Source: Maridesulfovibrio ferrireducens (lineage in GTDB: Bacteria > Desulfobacterota > Desulfovibrionia > Desulfovibrionales > Desulfovibrionaceae). From it: 64,000 bases of DNA. Below, piece by piece: positions 19,109 through 28,002 of this stretch (positions are counted from its first letter, which is position 1; each line of letters begins with the position of its first letter). The stretch is taken from the NCBI RefSeq assembly GCF_016342405.1, contig NZ_JAEINN010000008.1:124001-188000 (forward strand), given 5' to 3'. Under the pieces are notes generated by a model. The model saw nothing but the letters and a program-made list of their open reading frames with translations. It was not told the DNA's origin and did no database searches. The position numbers were made by a program, and so were the translations under genes.

Positions 19109-19136
19109 ATAATAAGCTTAAAAGAGGCGAAGTCAA
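19109..19136 (-). promoter_or_regulatory. Sigma70-type promoter of the small RNA
   Basis: On the minus strand TTGACT (19131-19136), a 16-base spacer and TATTAT (19109-19114) predict initiation near 19102, exactly where the pairing RNA region begins. It lies between the stop of the RluD-CoaE gene and the RNA. Confidence 0.7.
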
Positions 19137-19151
19137 GAGATTGCAATAAAC

Positions 19152-20804
19152 TTAGTGTTTGTCTTCCTGCTTGAAAAGAGTTTTCAGGAAGGCATCAAAC
19201 TTTTTAGCTTTTGCTTCACGCATTTCCGCCAGAAGAAGTAATACTTTTTCTGTGTTGGCTTTTAATTCATCTAGGCCTGAGTCGTTATCGATGATAGCTG
19301 TGCAGCAGTCCATTTTTGCTTTTTCATCCCACTGCCAGGAATCAAAAGTGGCAAGAGTTTCGGGGGCAAGCCCTCGTTTTTCTCTAAGTTCTTGAGTTCT
19401 TTTAGAATCCGGGCATCTAATTCCGATAACCACATCAACCAGTTTTTGAGTGTGCCATCCAGCTTCAAGAAGAAGTGGAATTTCGGCAACAGCTAAAGGT
19501 GTGGTCGCATTCGTCTGAAAGAACAGAGCCGTTTCGTGCTGAACAATGGGATGGACAATATTCATTATTTCACGACGGATATCACTATCTTCACATATGG
19601 CAGCAAACACTTTCTTTTTGTCAATATTTCCGGTTTCTGTTTCAGTAAATTTGTTACCGAATCTTTGGCGGATCATTTCCCATCCGGCACCGTCTTTGTT
19701 GTATGTATCGGAGACAGACTTATCAGCACTGAAAACCGGGATGCCCTTTTCAGATAGTAACTTTAGAACTGTAGATTTTCCGCAACAAGGCATGCCTATA
19801 AGTCCGACACGTTGTACAGAATTGTTAAGTTCTTTCAAAAGAGTAATAAAATCATCAGGAGGTGTGAGCGTGAAGCTTAATCTTTCATCTGTCTCAGGAT
19901 GATTGAAGGACAGGCTATACGCATGAAGCATCTGCCTGGAAGCCAACTCAGAAAGATGTTTGCTTTGGTTTTTCAATATGGTGTGCTGTTGTGAACCGTA
20001 AACCTGATCTCCTAGAAGGGGATGACCTATGTGAGCCATATGAACTCTAATCTGGTGAGTTCTTCCTGTGTAAATTTTAACTCTTAAGAGACTTGCCCGT
20101 TCTGCAGGATCGGTCCAGAGAACTTCATAGCTTGAGCGGGCATCTCTGCCGCCTTTCAAAACTACTGCCATTTTGGTTTTATGGATAGGGTGTCTGCCGA
20201 TAGGCATATTAATATCAGCAAAGTCTTTATCCGGTACACCGTGAACAATCGCAAGATAGGTTTTATCAACTTCCCGTTCTGCAAAAGCTGCGGACAAAGC
20301 AAGTCTGTCATGGTCATTCAAGGCCACAGCAATAAGGCCGGAGGTAAATTTATCAAGTCTGTGTACGATGCCGGGACGCCATTCATCCATATTCTGAATT
20401 TCAGGAAAATGATGAATAAGACGATGTACCAGCGTTTCAGTCGGACAACTCGGAGCGGGGTGAGTTGTCAGCCCGGCCGGTTTATTAATGACAGCAACCC
20501 GCCCATCATTAAATATAATATCCAGAGGTTTGTCTTCCGGTATCAGGGAATTGTTTTCAACTTCACCTTTAAGGGTAAGCTTTTCGCCGCCCGCTAATTT
20601 GTAATTGGGCTTTTTACAGAGGACACCGTCTACTTCAGCAAGGCCGGCTTTAATCCAGTCCTTTGCTTTTCCTCTCGAAATCCCATCATTTTCAAGTTCT
20701 GTTCCCCAGAATTTATCCAGTCTGGTATTGCGATCGGAAAACAGAGCTTCTCTGGTCCAGAGCTGGGTACTTTCATTTTCATCATTACTATCATTATTGT
20801 ACAT
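19152..20804 (-). CDS. Fusion of RluD-type pseudouridine synthase and dephospho-CoA kinase
   Basis: A 550-residue two-enzyme fusion. Residues about 20-85 are an S4 RNA-binding domain; about 90-320 an RluA/RluD pseudouridine synthase with the catalytic Asp151 in HRLDKFTSG and the RTHQIRVH motif at 248-255. Residues about 332-540 are a CoaE dephospho-CoA kinase with P-loop GMPCCGKST (337-345), the CoA-site region FSADKSVSD and the lid REKRG. CoaE makes the last step of coenzyme A synthesis; RluD modifies 23S rRNA. There is no stop or frameshift between the halves. No other coaE is visible in the window, so the fused domain may be the only copy. Start uncertain by a few codons. Confidence 0.93.
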   Translation of the reverse strand: MYNNDSNDENESTQLWTREALFSDRNTRLDKFWGTELENDGISRGKAKDWIKAGLAEVDGVLCKKPNYKLAGGEKLTLKGEVENNSLIPEDKPLDIIFNDGRVAVINKPAGLTTHPAPSCPTETLVHRLIHHFPEIQNMDEWRPGIVHRLDKFTSGLIAVALNDHDRLALSAAFAEREVDKTYLAIVHGVPDKDFADINMPIGRHPIHKTKMAVVLKGGRDARSSYEVLWTDPAERASLLRVKIYTGRTHQIRVHMAHIGHPLLGDQVYGSQQHTILKNQSKHLSELASRQMLHAYSLSFNHPETDERLSFTLTPPDDFITLLKELNNSVQRVGLIGMPCCGKSTVLKLLSEKGIPVFSADKSVSDTYNKDGAGWEMIRQRFGNKFTETETGNIDKKKVFAAICEDSDIRREIMNIVHPIVQHETALFFQTNATTPLAVAEIPLLLEAGWHTQKLVDVVIGIRCPDSKRTQELREKRGLAPETLATFDSWQWDEKAKMDCCTAIIDNDSGLDELKANTEKVLLLLAEMREAKAKKFDAFLKTLFKQEDKH

Positions 20805-20918
20805 GCAATTTTCCGATTATTAGTTATGGTTTGCTAAGAGTTCATTTAAATTAATATTGGTTATTTTGAGTAATGCCAAGCACTGATGACTTTATCTGAA
20901 AAATAATTTAAAAAAGGC

Positions 20919-20945
20919 TTGACTGACAAGTACGTGGAATATAGA
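20919..20945 (+). promoter_or_regulatory. Candidate promoter for upp-uraA
   Basis: TTGACT (20919-20924) and TATAGA (20940-20945) separated by 15 bases, about 60 bases ahead of the GTG start. The spacing is short, so this is tentative. Confidence 0.4.
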
Positions 20946-21007
20946 AACACGAGGTTTTGACTTTAAGAAATTTAATAACACGTAACATTGAGATCAAGGA
21001 GGCCACC

Positions 21008-21634
21008 GTGGCGGTTCATGTGGTAGACCATCCTCTGGTAAGACACAAGCTTGGAATTCTCCGGGAAGCTGGCCTTAGTACCAGCGGTTTTCGGAATTTG
21101 GCTCTTGAGATTTCAAGACTCCTCACGTATGAGGCGACAAAAGACCTTGTTACTGAACCTAAGACTATCAAAGGCTGGGCCGGAGATGTCGAGGTTGAGA
21201 TGATTAAAGGTAAAAAAATCACTGTAGTTCCTATCCTCAGAGCCGGACTCGGTATGATGGATGGTGTGCTTGATATGGTTCCAGGTGCACGAGTCAGTGT
21301 AGTTGGTTTTTATCGAGATGAAGAAACTTTGCAGCCTGTAGAGTATTACGTCAAGCTTGCAAGGAACATTGATGAGCGCATCGCGCTTATACTTGATCCT
21401 ATGCTCGCTACCGGCGGAACATTGCTTGCAACTATCGAACTGCTTAAAAAAGCAGGTTGTACGAACATTAAAGGACTTTTCCTTGTTGCAGCTCCTGAAG
21501 GTATTGAAAAGGTTGTAACCGCGCACCCTGACGTAGACATTTATACAGCATCAATAGATGAAAAATTAAATGAAGCAGGATATATCCTTCCCGGCCTCGG
21601 CGATGCGGGAGATAAAATTTTCGGCACCAAATAA
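21008..21634 (+). CDS. upp: Uracil phosphoribosyltransferase
   Basis: A 208-residue Upp, making UMP from uracil and PRPP. The GTG at 21008, preceded by AAGGAGG, gives [20 protein letters not shown] and the standard length; the open frame further upstream (TTG 20957) is ignored. The PRPP loop DPMLATGGT and the C-terminal uracil-binding region ending [17 protein letters not shown] are intact. Followed by the uracil permease gene, giving a salvage operon. Its stop codon lies in the loop of a terminator hairpin. Confidence 0.97.
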   Translation: MAVHVVDHPLVRHKLGILREAGLSTSGFRNLALEISRLLTYEATKDLVTEPKTIKGWAGDVEVEMIKGKKITVVPILRAGLGMMDGVLDMVPGARVSVVGFYRDEETLQPVEYYVKLARNIDERIALILDPMLATGGTLLATIELLKKAGCTNIKGLFLVAAPEGIEKVVTAHPDVDIYTASIDEKLNEAGYILPGLGDAGDKIFGTK

Positions 21635-21648
21635 GGTGCCTTTTTTTT
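21623..21648 (+). terminator. Terminator/attenuator overlapping the upp stop codon
   Basis: GGCACC (21623-21628) and GGTGCC (21635-21640) flank a loop AAATAA that contains the upp stop TAA, then eight T. It can end transcription between upp and uraA or set their ratio; a ribosome at the stop codon would block the stem. Confidence 0.75.
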
Positions 21649-21673
21649 GTCACAATTTTAGGGGGGTTAAAAG

Positions 21674-22927
21674 ATGAGTATTTCTAGTACCGAGTATAAT
21701 TTTAGAGCCAGAGATGTCATTCTTGGCGCACAGATGTTGTTTGTCGCCTTCGGAGCTCTGGTTCTGGTTCCGCTCCTTACCGGACTTAATCCGAACGTCG
21801 CTTTGTTTACAGCCGGGGTCGGTACCCTGATTTTTCAGCTTGTAACAGGCGGAAAGGTTCCAGTTTTTCTTGCTTCCTCTTTCGCATTCATTGCGCCGAT
21901 TATTTACGGTGTTCAAACTTGGGGAATTCCTTCGACTCTCTGTGGCCTGGCGGCTGCGGGTGTCTTTTATGTTTTTCTCAGTTTACTTATCAGCTGGCGT
22001 GGAACAGATGTTCTGAGAAGAATCCTCCCGCCTGTTGTGACCGGTCCGGTCATTATGGTTATCGGTCTGATTCTGGCTCCTGTTGCAGTCTTTATGGCAA
22101 TGGGTAAAACAGGTGACGGTTCTGTTGTTCTGGTTCCTGAAAAAACTGCACTGATCGTTTCTATGATCTCACTCGGTGTGACCGTAGCGGTTTCTCTTTT
22201 CGGAAAAGGATGGCTTAAACTGATACCTATTTTAAGCGGTATCACTGCTGGGTATATTACTTGTCTGTTTATGGGGCTTGTTGATTTCACCAGTGTTGCA
22301 GCCGCTCCTTGGATTGCAATGCCTGCGTTCACCTACCCAGAATGGAACCTTGAAGCCATTTTATTCATCGTACCTGTTGCAATTGCTCCTGCTATTGAAC
22401 ATTTCGGTGATGTTCTTGCTATCGGTTCCGTATCCGGCAAGGATTATGTGAAAGATCCCGGTATCCACAGAACTATGCTCGGCGACGGTCTTGCTACATC
22501 TTTTGCAGCATTTTTCGGCGGACCTCCTAATACCACTTATTCAGAAGTAACAGGCGCTGTTGCTCTGATTAAAGTGTTTAACCCCGCAATTATGACATGG
22601 GCTGCTATAGTTGCTATCGCTCTTGCTTTTGTCGGTAAGGTCGGCGCTTTCTTGCAGACTATTCCAGTGCCTGTAATGGGCGGAATTATGGTTCTGCTTT
22701 TTGGTGCCATCATGGTTGTCGGGATGAATACTCTTGTTCGTGCCGGTGAAGATCTGATGGAAGCTCGTAACCTTGCAATTGTCGCACTTATTGTTATCTT
22801 CGGTGTAGGTGGCATGTCCGTGCCTACTCCTTTCAGTGATGAGTTCAGACTTGGTGGAATCGGACTGGCAGGAATTCTCGGTGTTTTCCTGAATCTGGTT
22901 CTTCCGCGTAAGAAAAAAGAAGCTTAG
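21674..22927 (+). CDS. uraA: Uracil permease (NCS2 family)
   Basis: A 417-residue membrane protein with about 14 hydrophobic segments, of the nucleobase-cation symporter 2 family. Hallmarks are the substrate-site region VAIAPAIEHFGDVLAI with the conserved Glu-His, and GGPPNTTYSEVTGAVALIKV, typical of uracil (rather than xanthine) carriers. It imports uracil with protons for Upp, whose gene precedes it. ATG 21674 follows a G-rich ribosome site. Confidence 0.95.
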   Translation: MSISSTEYNFRARDVILGAQMLFVAFGALVLVPLLTGLNPNVALFTAGVGTLIFQLVTGGKVPVFLASSFAFIAPIIYGVQTWGIPSTLCGLAAAGVFYVFLSLLISWRGTDVLRRILPPVVTGPVIMVIGLILAPVAVFMAMGKTGDGSVVLVPEKTALIVSMISLGVTVAVSLFGKGWLKLIPILSGITAGYITCLFMGLVDFTSVAAAPWIAMPAFTYPEWNLEAILFIVPVAIAPAIEHFGDVLAIGSVSGKDYVKDPGIHRTMLGDGLATSFAAFFGGPPNTTYSEVTGAVALIKVFNPAIMTWAAIVAIALAFVGKVGAFLQTIPVPVMGGIMVLLFGAIMVVGMNTLVRAGEDLMEARNLAIVALIVIFGVGGMSVPTPFSDEFRLGGIGLAGILGVFLNLVLPRKKKEA

Positions 22928-22979
22928 TTTTTTGCCGGGACATTCCGGTAAAGATATGAGCTGAATTTAGATAATATCA

Positions 22980-23026
22980 GACGCTCGGACATCTTCTTTA
23001 ACAGGAGGCGTTCGAGCGTCTTTTTT
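22980..23026 (+). terminator. Terminator after uraA
   Basis: GACGCTCG (22980-22987) pairs with CGAGCGTC (23013-23020), then six T. The T-tract runs directly into the mnmA ribosome site, so the two genes are nearly contiguous. Confidence 0.75.
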
Positions 23027-23037
23027 GGAGATCAAAA

Positions 23038-24126
23038 ATGGAATTAAGTTTCAGCTATCCTGAATTGAAGGATCTTGTGGCAGGTCGGAAAATCGCAGTC
23101 GCAGTCAGTGGCGGAGCGGACAGTTTGTTGTCTATGGTGCTTCTTAAAGAACTCGGCGCAGATGTTATGGCTGTGCACGGCTGTTTTCTGGGCAGCGAAA
23201 AATCTGCACTTGCTGTTGCAGGTCTGGAATTGCGATGTGCTGAATTTGGAATAGATCTTCATGTTCTGGATTTTAAAGCTGAATTCGATAAAATGGTGAT
23301 TGAGCCGTTCATTAAAGATTATCTTAAGGGAGACACGCCCAACCCGTGCGCACAGTGCAACCCTCAAATTAAGTTCGGGGTTCTTTATGCCGCGGCCCGA
23401 AGTTTTGGTGCGGAACTTCTCGGTACCGGACACTATGTGCGTATTGTCGAGCATCCTGAATATGGCAGAATGATTGCCCGTGGTGCCGACCTCGGCAAAG
23501 ATCAGAGTTATTTTTTGTCTTTAGTTCCCAGAGAGGATGTGTTGAATGCTGTTTTCCCTCTTGGAAATCATAGCAAGACGGAAACTTATTCTGAACTTAA
23601 AAAAAGAGGACTTAAAATACCCCTGTCGTCCGAAAGTCAGGAAATATGTTTTGTTCCAGATGATGATTACAGACAGTTTCTTATTGACCGTGGTGTAAAA
23701 TTACCCGGTCCGGGAGATGTTATTCTTTCTAGCGGAGAAAAATTAGGACAGCATAAAGGTTTATGGAGATATACACACGGACAGCGCAAGGGGCTTGGTA
23801 TTGGGTGGAGAGAGCCTCTTTATGTAATTGAGAAAGATTTGAAACGAAATTTACTTATTCTCGGAACTAAGGAAGAACTCGGGGCATCAGGGTGTATCGC
23901 CGAAAAAGTAAATTTTCTGGTGGATTTTGATAAATGGCCTGAAACTGTACGCATTCAAACTCGTTACAGGCAGAGGTCCATGTCTTCTAAAGTCCGGCTT
24001 GATGGTGATAATCTGGTATTTGAATTTGTCGAGCAGCATTCAATGCCTACACCCGGTCAGATCGCGGCTGTTTATACCGAAGACGGGGCGGTGCTGGGTG
24101 GTGGTATAATTCGCAAAGCTCTTTAA
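23038..24126 (+). CDS. mnmA: tRNA-uridine 2-sulfurtransferase MnmA
   Basis: A 362-residue PP-loop enzyme that thiolates U34 of Lys/Glu/Gln tRNAs in the cytosol. The ATP pyrophosphatase motif is SGGADS (24-29); the two catalytic cysteines are Cys104 in TPNPCAQC and Cys204 in SQEICFV. The tRNA-binding region HKGLWRYTHGQRKGLGIG and the C-terminal beta-barrel follow. GGAG lies 8 bases before ATG 23038. The N-terminus is a little divergent from E. coli MnmA (SGGADS for SGGVDS) but complete. Co-directional with tag (14 bases). Confidence 0.93.
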   Translation: MELSFSYPELKDLVAGRKIAVAVSGGADSLLSMVLLKELGADVMAVHGCFLGSEKSALAVAGLELRCAEFGIDLHVLDFKAEFDKMVIEPFIKDYLKGDTPNPCAQCNPQIKFGVLYAAARSFGAELLGTGHYVRIVEHPEYGRMIARGADLGKDQSYFLSLVPREDVLNAVFPLGNHSKTETYSELKKRGLKIPLSSESQEICFVPDDDYRQFLIDRGVKLPGPGDVILSSGEKLGQHKGLWRYTHGQRKGLGIGWREPLYVIEKDLKRNLLILGTKEELGASGCIAEKVNFLVDFDKWPETVRIQTRYRQRSMSSKVRLDGDNLVFEFVEQHSMPTPGQIAAVYTEDGAVLGGGIIRKAL

Positions 24127-24140
24127 GAAAAGGAATTGGT

Positions 24141-24698
24141 ATGAATAGATGTGAATGGGCTAACAGCGGTCCTTTGGAATTAAAATATCATGATGAAGAG
24201 TGGGGCGTGCCTGTTCATGATGATAGACTACTTTTTGAAATGCTGATTCTTGAAGGGGCGCAATCGGGTTTGAGTTGGTCCACTATCCTTAAAAAGAGAG
24301 AATCTTATTTAGAAGCTTTTGATGATTTTGATGCTGAGAAAATTTCGAAATACTCAGAAGTAAAAATTGAAGAGTTGATGAATAATGCAGGCATAGTCAG
24401 GCATAAACTGAAAATTAATGCCGCAATTGCAAACGCAAAGAGTTTCCTCGAAATTCAAAAAGAATATGGAACGTTCGATCAATATATTTGGTCTTTTGTG
24501 AATGGACACCCTGTTATTAACAAGTGGGCTGTTTTATCTGATGTTCCTGTGAGCACAGCTGAATCTTTAGAAATGAGTAAGAGTTTGAAGAAAAAAGGGT
24601 TTAAATTTATTGGCGCTACAACCTGTTATGCATATATGCAGGCAGTAGGGATGGTAAATGACCACTTGATTCCTTGTTTTAGATACTCCGAAGTGTAA
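24141..24698 (+). CDS. tag: DNA-3-methyladenine glycosylase I
   Basis: A 185-residue TagI, removing 3-methyladenine from alkylated DNA. The structural zinc ligands fall at the family positions: Cys4, His17, His175 and Cys179 (the last two in HLIPCFRY). The start MNRCEWANSGPLELKYHDEEWG is characteristic. It follows mnmA by 14 bases with AAAAGGAA before the ATG. Confidence 0.97.
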   Translation: MNRCEWANSGPLELKYHDEEWGVPVHDDRLLFEMLILEGAQSGLSWSTILKKRESYLEAFDDFDAEKISKYSEVKIEELMNNAGIVRHKLKINAAIANAKSFLEIQKEYGTFDQYIWSFVNGHPVINKWAVLSDVPVSTAESLEMSKSLKKKGFKFIGATTCYAYMQAVGMVNDHLIPCFRYSEV

Positions 24699-24832
24699 AA
24701 TCTAAAATGCCTTATATATATTTAGGCTGATATAGTTGACCTCGTTTAATATGCTCGATATGTATATTTTGTTTTGAACAAATAAGACTAGTAATCGTGA
24801 TTTTATATTAACTTACAAGAAAGGTAAAAAAT

Positions 24833-25474
24833 ATGCGTCAGCCTTCTGTAGGGGTCAGTCTTGAAGGATTGCCCTATATATTTTTAAGTGCTTTTGCCAC
24901 AGTTTGTTTCGCTATTCTAGACTGTTGGTTTATGACTGTGGTTTTGCTCGGATTAACCGCTTTTATCGGTCATTTTTTTCGTGACCCCGAAAGAGTTGCT
25001 CCTGAAGATGTCGATGCAGTTGTTTCTCCGGCTGACGGAAAAGTTATTAAAGTTGAATATGCTGCGGACCCTCTTACCGGTGAATCCCGTCAGTCCATTT
25101 GTATTTTCATGAATGTTTTTAATGTTCATGTTAATCGCATGCCTGTTTCCGGTAAAATTGAGCGCATTCGCTACATTCCCGGAAAGTATTTTAATGCTTC
25201 CTTTGATAAAGCAAGCACTGACAATGAACGTAATGTTGTTGAAATAATTGGTAAAGGTAATCAGCGATTTACCATGGTACAGATTGCCGGACTCATTGCC
25301 CGTCGAATCGTGTGCTGGGCTGAAAAGTCGGATAAGCTCAAACGCGGAGACCGTTTTGGTCTGATCAAGTTTGGTTCGCGGGTTGACCTTTACCTTCCGG
25401 AAGGGTATAAAGTCTTAGTTCAAGTCGGTGATCATGTTGCAGCTGGTGAAACAGCACTTGCTCATAAGGCTTAA
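24833..25474 (+). CDS. psd: Phosphatidylserine decarboxylase proenzyme
   Basis: A 213-residue short-form PSD, which makes phosphatidylethanolamine at the inner membrane. The N-terminus has a hydrophobic anchor (about 12-46); the self-cleavage site is Gly181-Ser182 in IKFGSRVDLYLP, producing the pyruvoyl cofactor. Also visible are SPADGKVI and NVFNVHVNRMPVSG. The next gene, pssA, makes its substrate, so the two form a phospholipid operon (56-base gap). Confidence 0.95.
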   Translation: MRQPSVGVSLEGLPYIFLSAFATVCFAILDCWFMTVVLLGLTAFIGHFFRDPERVAPEDVDAVVSPADGKVIKVEYAADPLTGESRQSICIFMNVFNVHVNRMPVSGKIERIRYIPGKYFNASFDKASTDNERNVVEIIGKGNQRFTMVQIAGLIARRIVCWAEKSDKLKRGDRFGLIKFGSRVDLYLPEGYKVLVQVGDHVAAGETALAHKA

Positions 25475-25530
25475 TTCAGAAGATAAAAGTTTAGAATTTT
25501 AATAGATAATTAAAAAGAAGTTTTTTATAA

Positions 25531-26307
25531 GTGACTATTATGGCTAAGGAAAAAATAATACCAAAACATAAGGCTGTTTACATTCTGCCTAACATGTTGA
25601 CCATGGCGAGCCTTTTTTGTGGCTTTCTGGGGATGACATGGGCAGTAGAGGGTAAGTTTGAGCTTTGTGCAATCGCGATTCTTGTCAGTTGTCTTTTTGA
25701 CGGACTTGACGGGAAAGTTGCGAGATTGACCGGAACAAGCAGTGAGTTTGGCGTACAGCTGGATTCACTTGCTGATTTGGTTGCTTTTGGTGTTACTCCT
25801 GCCTTTATGGCCTATCAGTGGCAACTTCAGCACTTCGGTAGACTGGGGCTGTTGGCGGCATTTTTAATGATCGCTTGCGGAGCTCTTAGACTTGCGCGTT
25901 TTAACGTTCAGGCTGGAACTACTTCTAAAGCTCATTTCATCGGGCTTCCCATTCCTGCTGCCGGTTGCACGTTGGCTACTTTAATTTTGTTCGCTCCTTT
26001 TATGCCTCCGGTTTTAGTTGAGAAAGTTCTCCCTATGGGAACTTTGATTTTGGTTTATATCCTTTCTTTCCTGATGGTTAGTTCTGTTCGCTATAGTTCC
26101 TTTAAAGAAGCTGGCGTGTTCAAAGCTCATCCTTTCAGTTCTATGGTAACTGTCATTGCTTTGTTTGTGATGGTTGCATCTCAGCCCAAGTTCTTGGGAT
26201 TTATTATTTTTGCCTGCTATATTATATCCGGTCCTATCTATACTATTTTCTTCCTATCACGCAGAAGCTCTAAGCTACTAGGAAAGTCCTCCAAAGATTT
26301 GTCATAG
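25531..26307 (+). CDS. pssA: CDP-diacylglycerol-serine O-phosphatidyltransferase
   Basis: An integral-membrane CDP-alcohol phosphotransferase of 258 residues that condenses CDP-diacylglycerol with serine. The metal motif DGLDGKVARLTG...FGVQLDSLADLVAFG supplies the DGxxAR...G...D...D residues. About eight hydrophobic segments follow. GTG 25531 (GAAG 10 bases upstream) is listed; ATG 25540 is an alternative start three codons in. It pairs with psd. Confidence 0.93.
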   Translation: MTIMAKEKIIPKHKAVYILPNMLTMASLFCGFLGMTWAVEGKFELCAIAILVSCLFDGLDGKVARLTGTSSEFGVQLDSLADLVAFGVTPAFMAYQWQLQHFGRLGLLAAFLMIACGALRLARFNVQAGTTSKAHFIGLPIPAAGCTLATLILFAPFMPPVLVEKVLPMGTLILVYILSFLMVSSVRYSSFKEAGVFKAHPFSSMVTVIALFVMVASQPKFLGFIIFACYIISGPIYTIFFLSRRSSKLLGKSSKDLS

Positions 26308-26454
26308 CATCGGTTCACACCAGCTACTTAGAACATAAAATCTTTCGGGGACGGTAAAATTCTAGTCTCTCAAAGGGTTCTATAGTTATATTCTGTGAAT
26401 TGTTGATATACTCTGCTTAAGGCGATTTGCCTTTGACGCAGCTAGGAGATGAAA

Positions 26455-28002
26455 ATGTCTGATCAAGTCTATATTTTTGATACTACCTTACGCGACGGAG
26501 AACAGTCCCCCGGCGCAACAATGAATATCCGTGAAAAAATTACTATGGCCCGTCAGCTTGAAATGCTCGGTGTTGATATCATCGAGGCTGGTTTTCCCGC
26601 TGCTAGTCAGGGGGATTTTGAAGCCGTTAGTAAAATTGCTCAGTCTGTTGGTGATATTCAGGTTGCCGGGCTTTGCCGCGCACTTACTTCTGATATTGAC
26701 CGGGCTTTTGAAGCCGTTAAATATGCTAAAAATCCTCGTATCCATACATTTGTTGCTACTTCTGACATTCACATGAAGCATAAGTTCAACAAAGAGCCGG
26801 CTGAGATTTTAGAAATGGCTAAAAAAGCTGTGCGCCATGCTGTTTCACTTACTCCCAATGTTGAATTTTCAGCTGAAGACGCTTCCCGTTCACGCTGGGA
26901 TTTTTTGGCTGAAGTTGTCGAAGCGGTTATTAATGAAGGCGCAACGACAATCAATATCCCTGATACTGTCGGGTATGCGCAGCCGGACGAATTAGCTAAA
27001 TTGATTACTTATTTACTGGAAACCGTTCCTAACAGTCATAAAGCAATCTTCAGCGTGCATTGTCATAATGATTTAGGCCTTGCGACAGCAAATACTCTGG
27101 CCGCAATTAAAGCGGGGGCCAGACAGGCAGAAGTGACTCTTTCCGGTATCGGAGAGCGAGCCGGTAACGCTGCACTCGAAGAAGTTATTATGGCTTTGCA
27201 TACTCGTAAAGATTATTATGACATTGAAACTGCCATTGTTACCGAGCAGTTATTTCCAGCTTGCCGCAGACTTTCCGGAACAATCGGACAGCCTATTTCC
27301 CCTAATAAAGCAATTGTCGGTGCTAACGCTTTTGCTCATGAGTCAGGCATCCATCAGGATGGAATGCTCAAAAATCGTCAGACTTATGAAATTATGACAC
27401 CTGAATCTATCGGTAAAAAGGGTACTTCTATTGTGCTCGGAAAACATTCCGGTAGAAACGCTTTGGGTTCAAAACTGCGTGAAATGGGTTATGAGCTTAA
27501 TGATGAGCAGATCTCAGATGTATTTAAAGCAATTAAAGTTTTAGCTGATAAAAAAGAACATATTTTTGATGAGGATGTTGAAGCTCTTGTTCTCGAAGAA
27601 GCTTACCGTATTCATGACTTGTACAGAGTTAAAGAATTGTCGGTTTTCTCCGGAACTTCGGGAGTTTCTCCTCACGCAGCAATAGTTTTGGATGATTACA
27701 GTAAGGATAAGGATAATCCGGTCGAAATACGAAAAGTTGGTTTTGGCGATGGGCCGATTAATGCAATTTTCTCGACCATTAATAAATTGGTAGGTAGAAA
27801 ACCTAAACTGGAACTTTATTCTGTAAACGCAGTTACTGGTGGTGCAGATGCTCAGGGTGCGGTTATGGTTCATATAATTGATGAAGGTGTGAAATCAATC
27901 GGTCGAGGTTCTGACGAAGATATTATGGTCGCCAGTGCCAAAGCCTACATTAATGCAATAAACAGAGTTGAACGCATGAAACAGGAGAAGCAGGATGCCT
28001 AA
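26455..28002 (+). CDS. leuA: 2-isopropylmalate synthase
   Basis: A 515-residue LeuA, the first committed step of leucine synthesis (acetyl-CoA plus 2-oxoisovalerate). The catalytic barrel opens with FDTTLRDGEQSPG and contains FSVHCHNDLGLA with the metal-binding HxH; the C-terminal regulatory domain (about 390-515) is present, so leucine feedback is expected. The ATG at 26455 has AGGAG six bases upstream; the in-frame ATG at 26449 is too close to it. The 147-base spacer upstream shows no T-box and no Leu-rich leader peptide. First gene of leuACDB; overlaps leuC by 8 bases. Confidence 0.97.
   Translation: MSDQVYIFDTTLRDGEQSPGATMNIREKITMARQLEMLGVDIIEAGFPAASQGDFEAVSKIAQSVGDIQVAGLCRALTSDIDRAFEAVKYAKNPRIHTFVATSDIHMKHKFNKEPAEILEMAKKAVRHAVSLTPNVEFSAEDASRSRWDFLAEVVEAVINEGATTINIPDTVGYAQPDELAKLITYLLETVPNSHKAIFSVHCHNDLGLATANTLAAIKAGARQAEVTLSGIGERAGNAALEEVIMALHTRKDYYDIETAIVTEQLFPACRRLSGTIGQPISPNKAIVGANAFAHESGIHQDGMLKNRQTYEIMTPESIGKKGTSIVLGKHSGRNALGSKLREMGYELNDEQISDVFKAIKVLADKKEHIFDEDVEALVLEEAYRIHDLYRVKELSVFSGTSGVSPHAAIVLDDYSKDKDNPVEIRKVGFGDGPINAIFSTINKLVGRKPKLELYSVNAVTGGADAQGAVMVHIIDEGVKSIGRGSDEDIMVASAKAYINAINRVERMKQEKQDA

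Noticed and set aside
20181-20597. 138-codon plus-strand frame over the RluD domain
   Set aside because: It is antisense to a well-supported pseudouridine synthase and has no family features.
26308-26454. T-box or leucine leader peptide before leuA
   Set aside because: No T-box conserved sequence, no short ORF with Leu codons and no clear terminator; only a small AAGGC/GCCTT stem.
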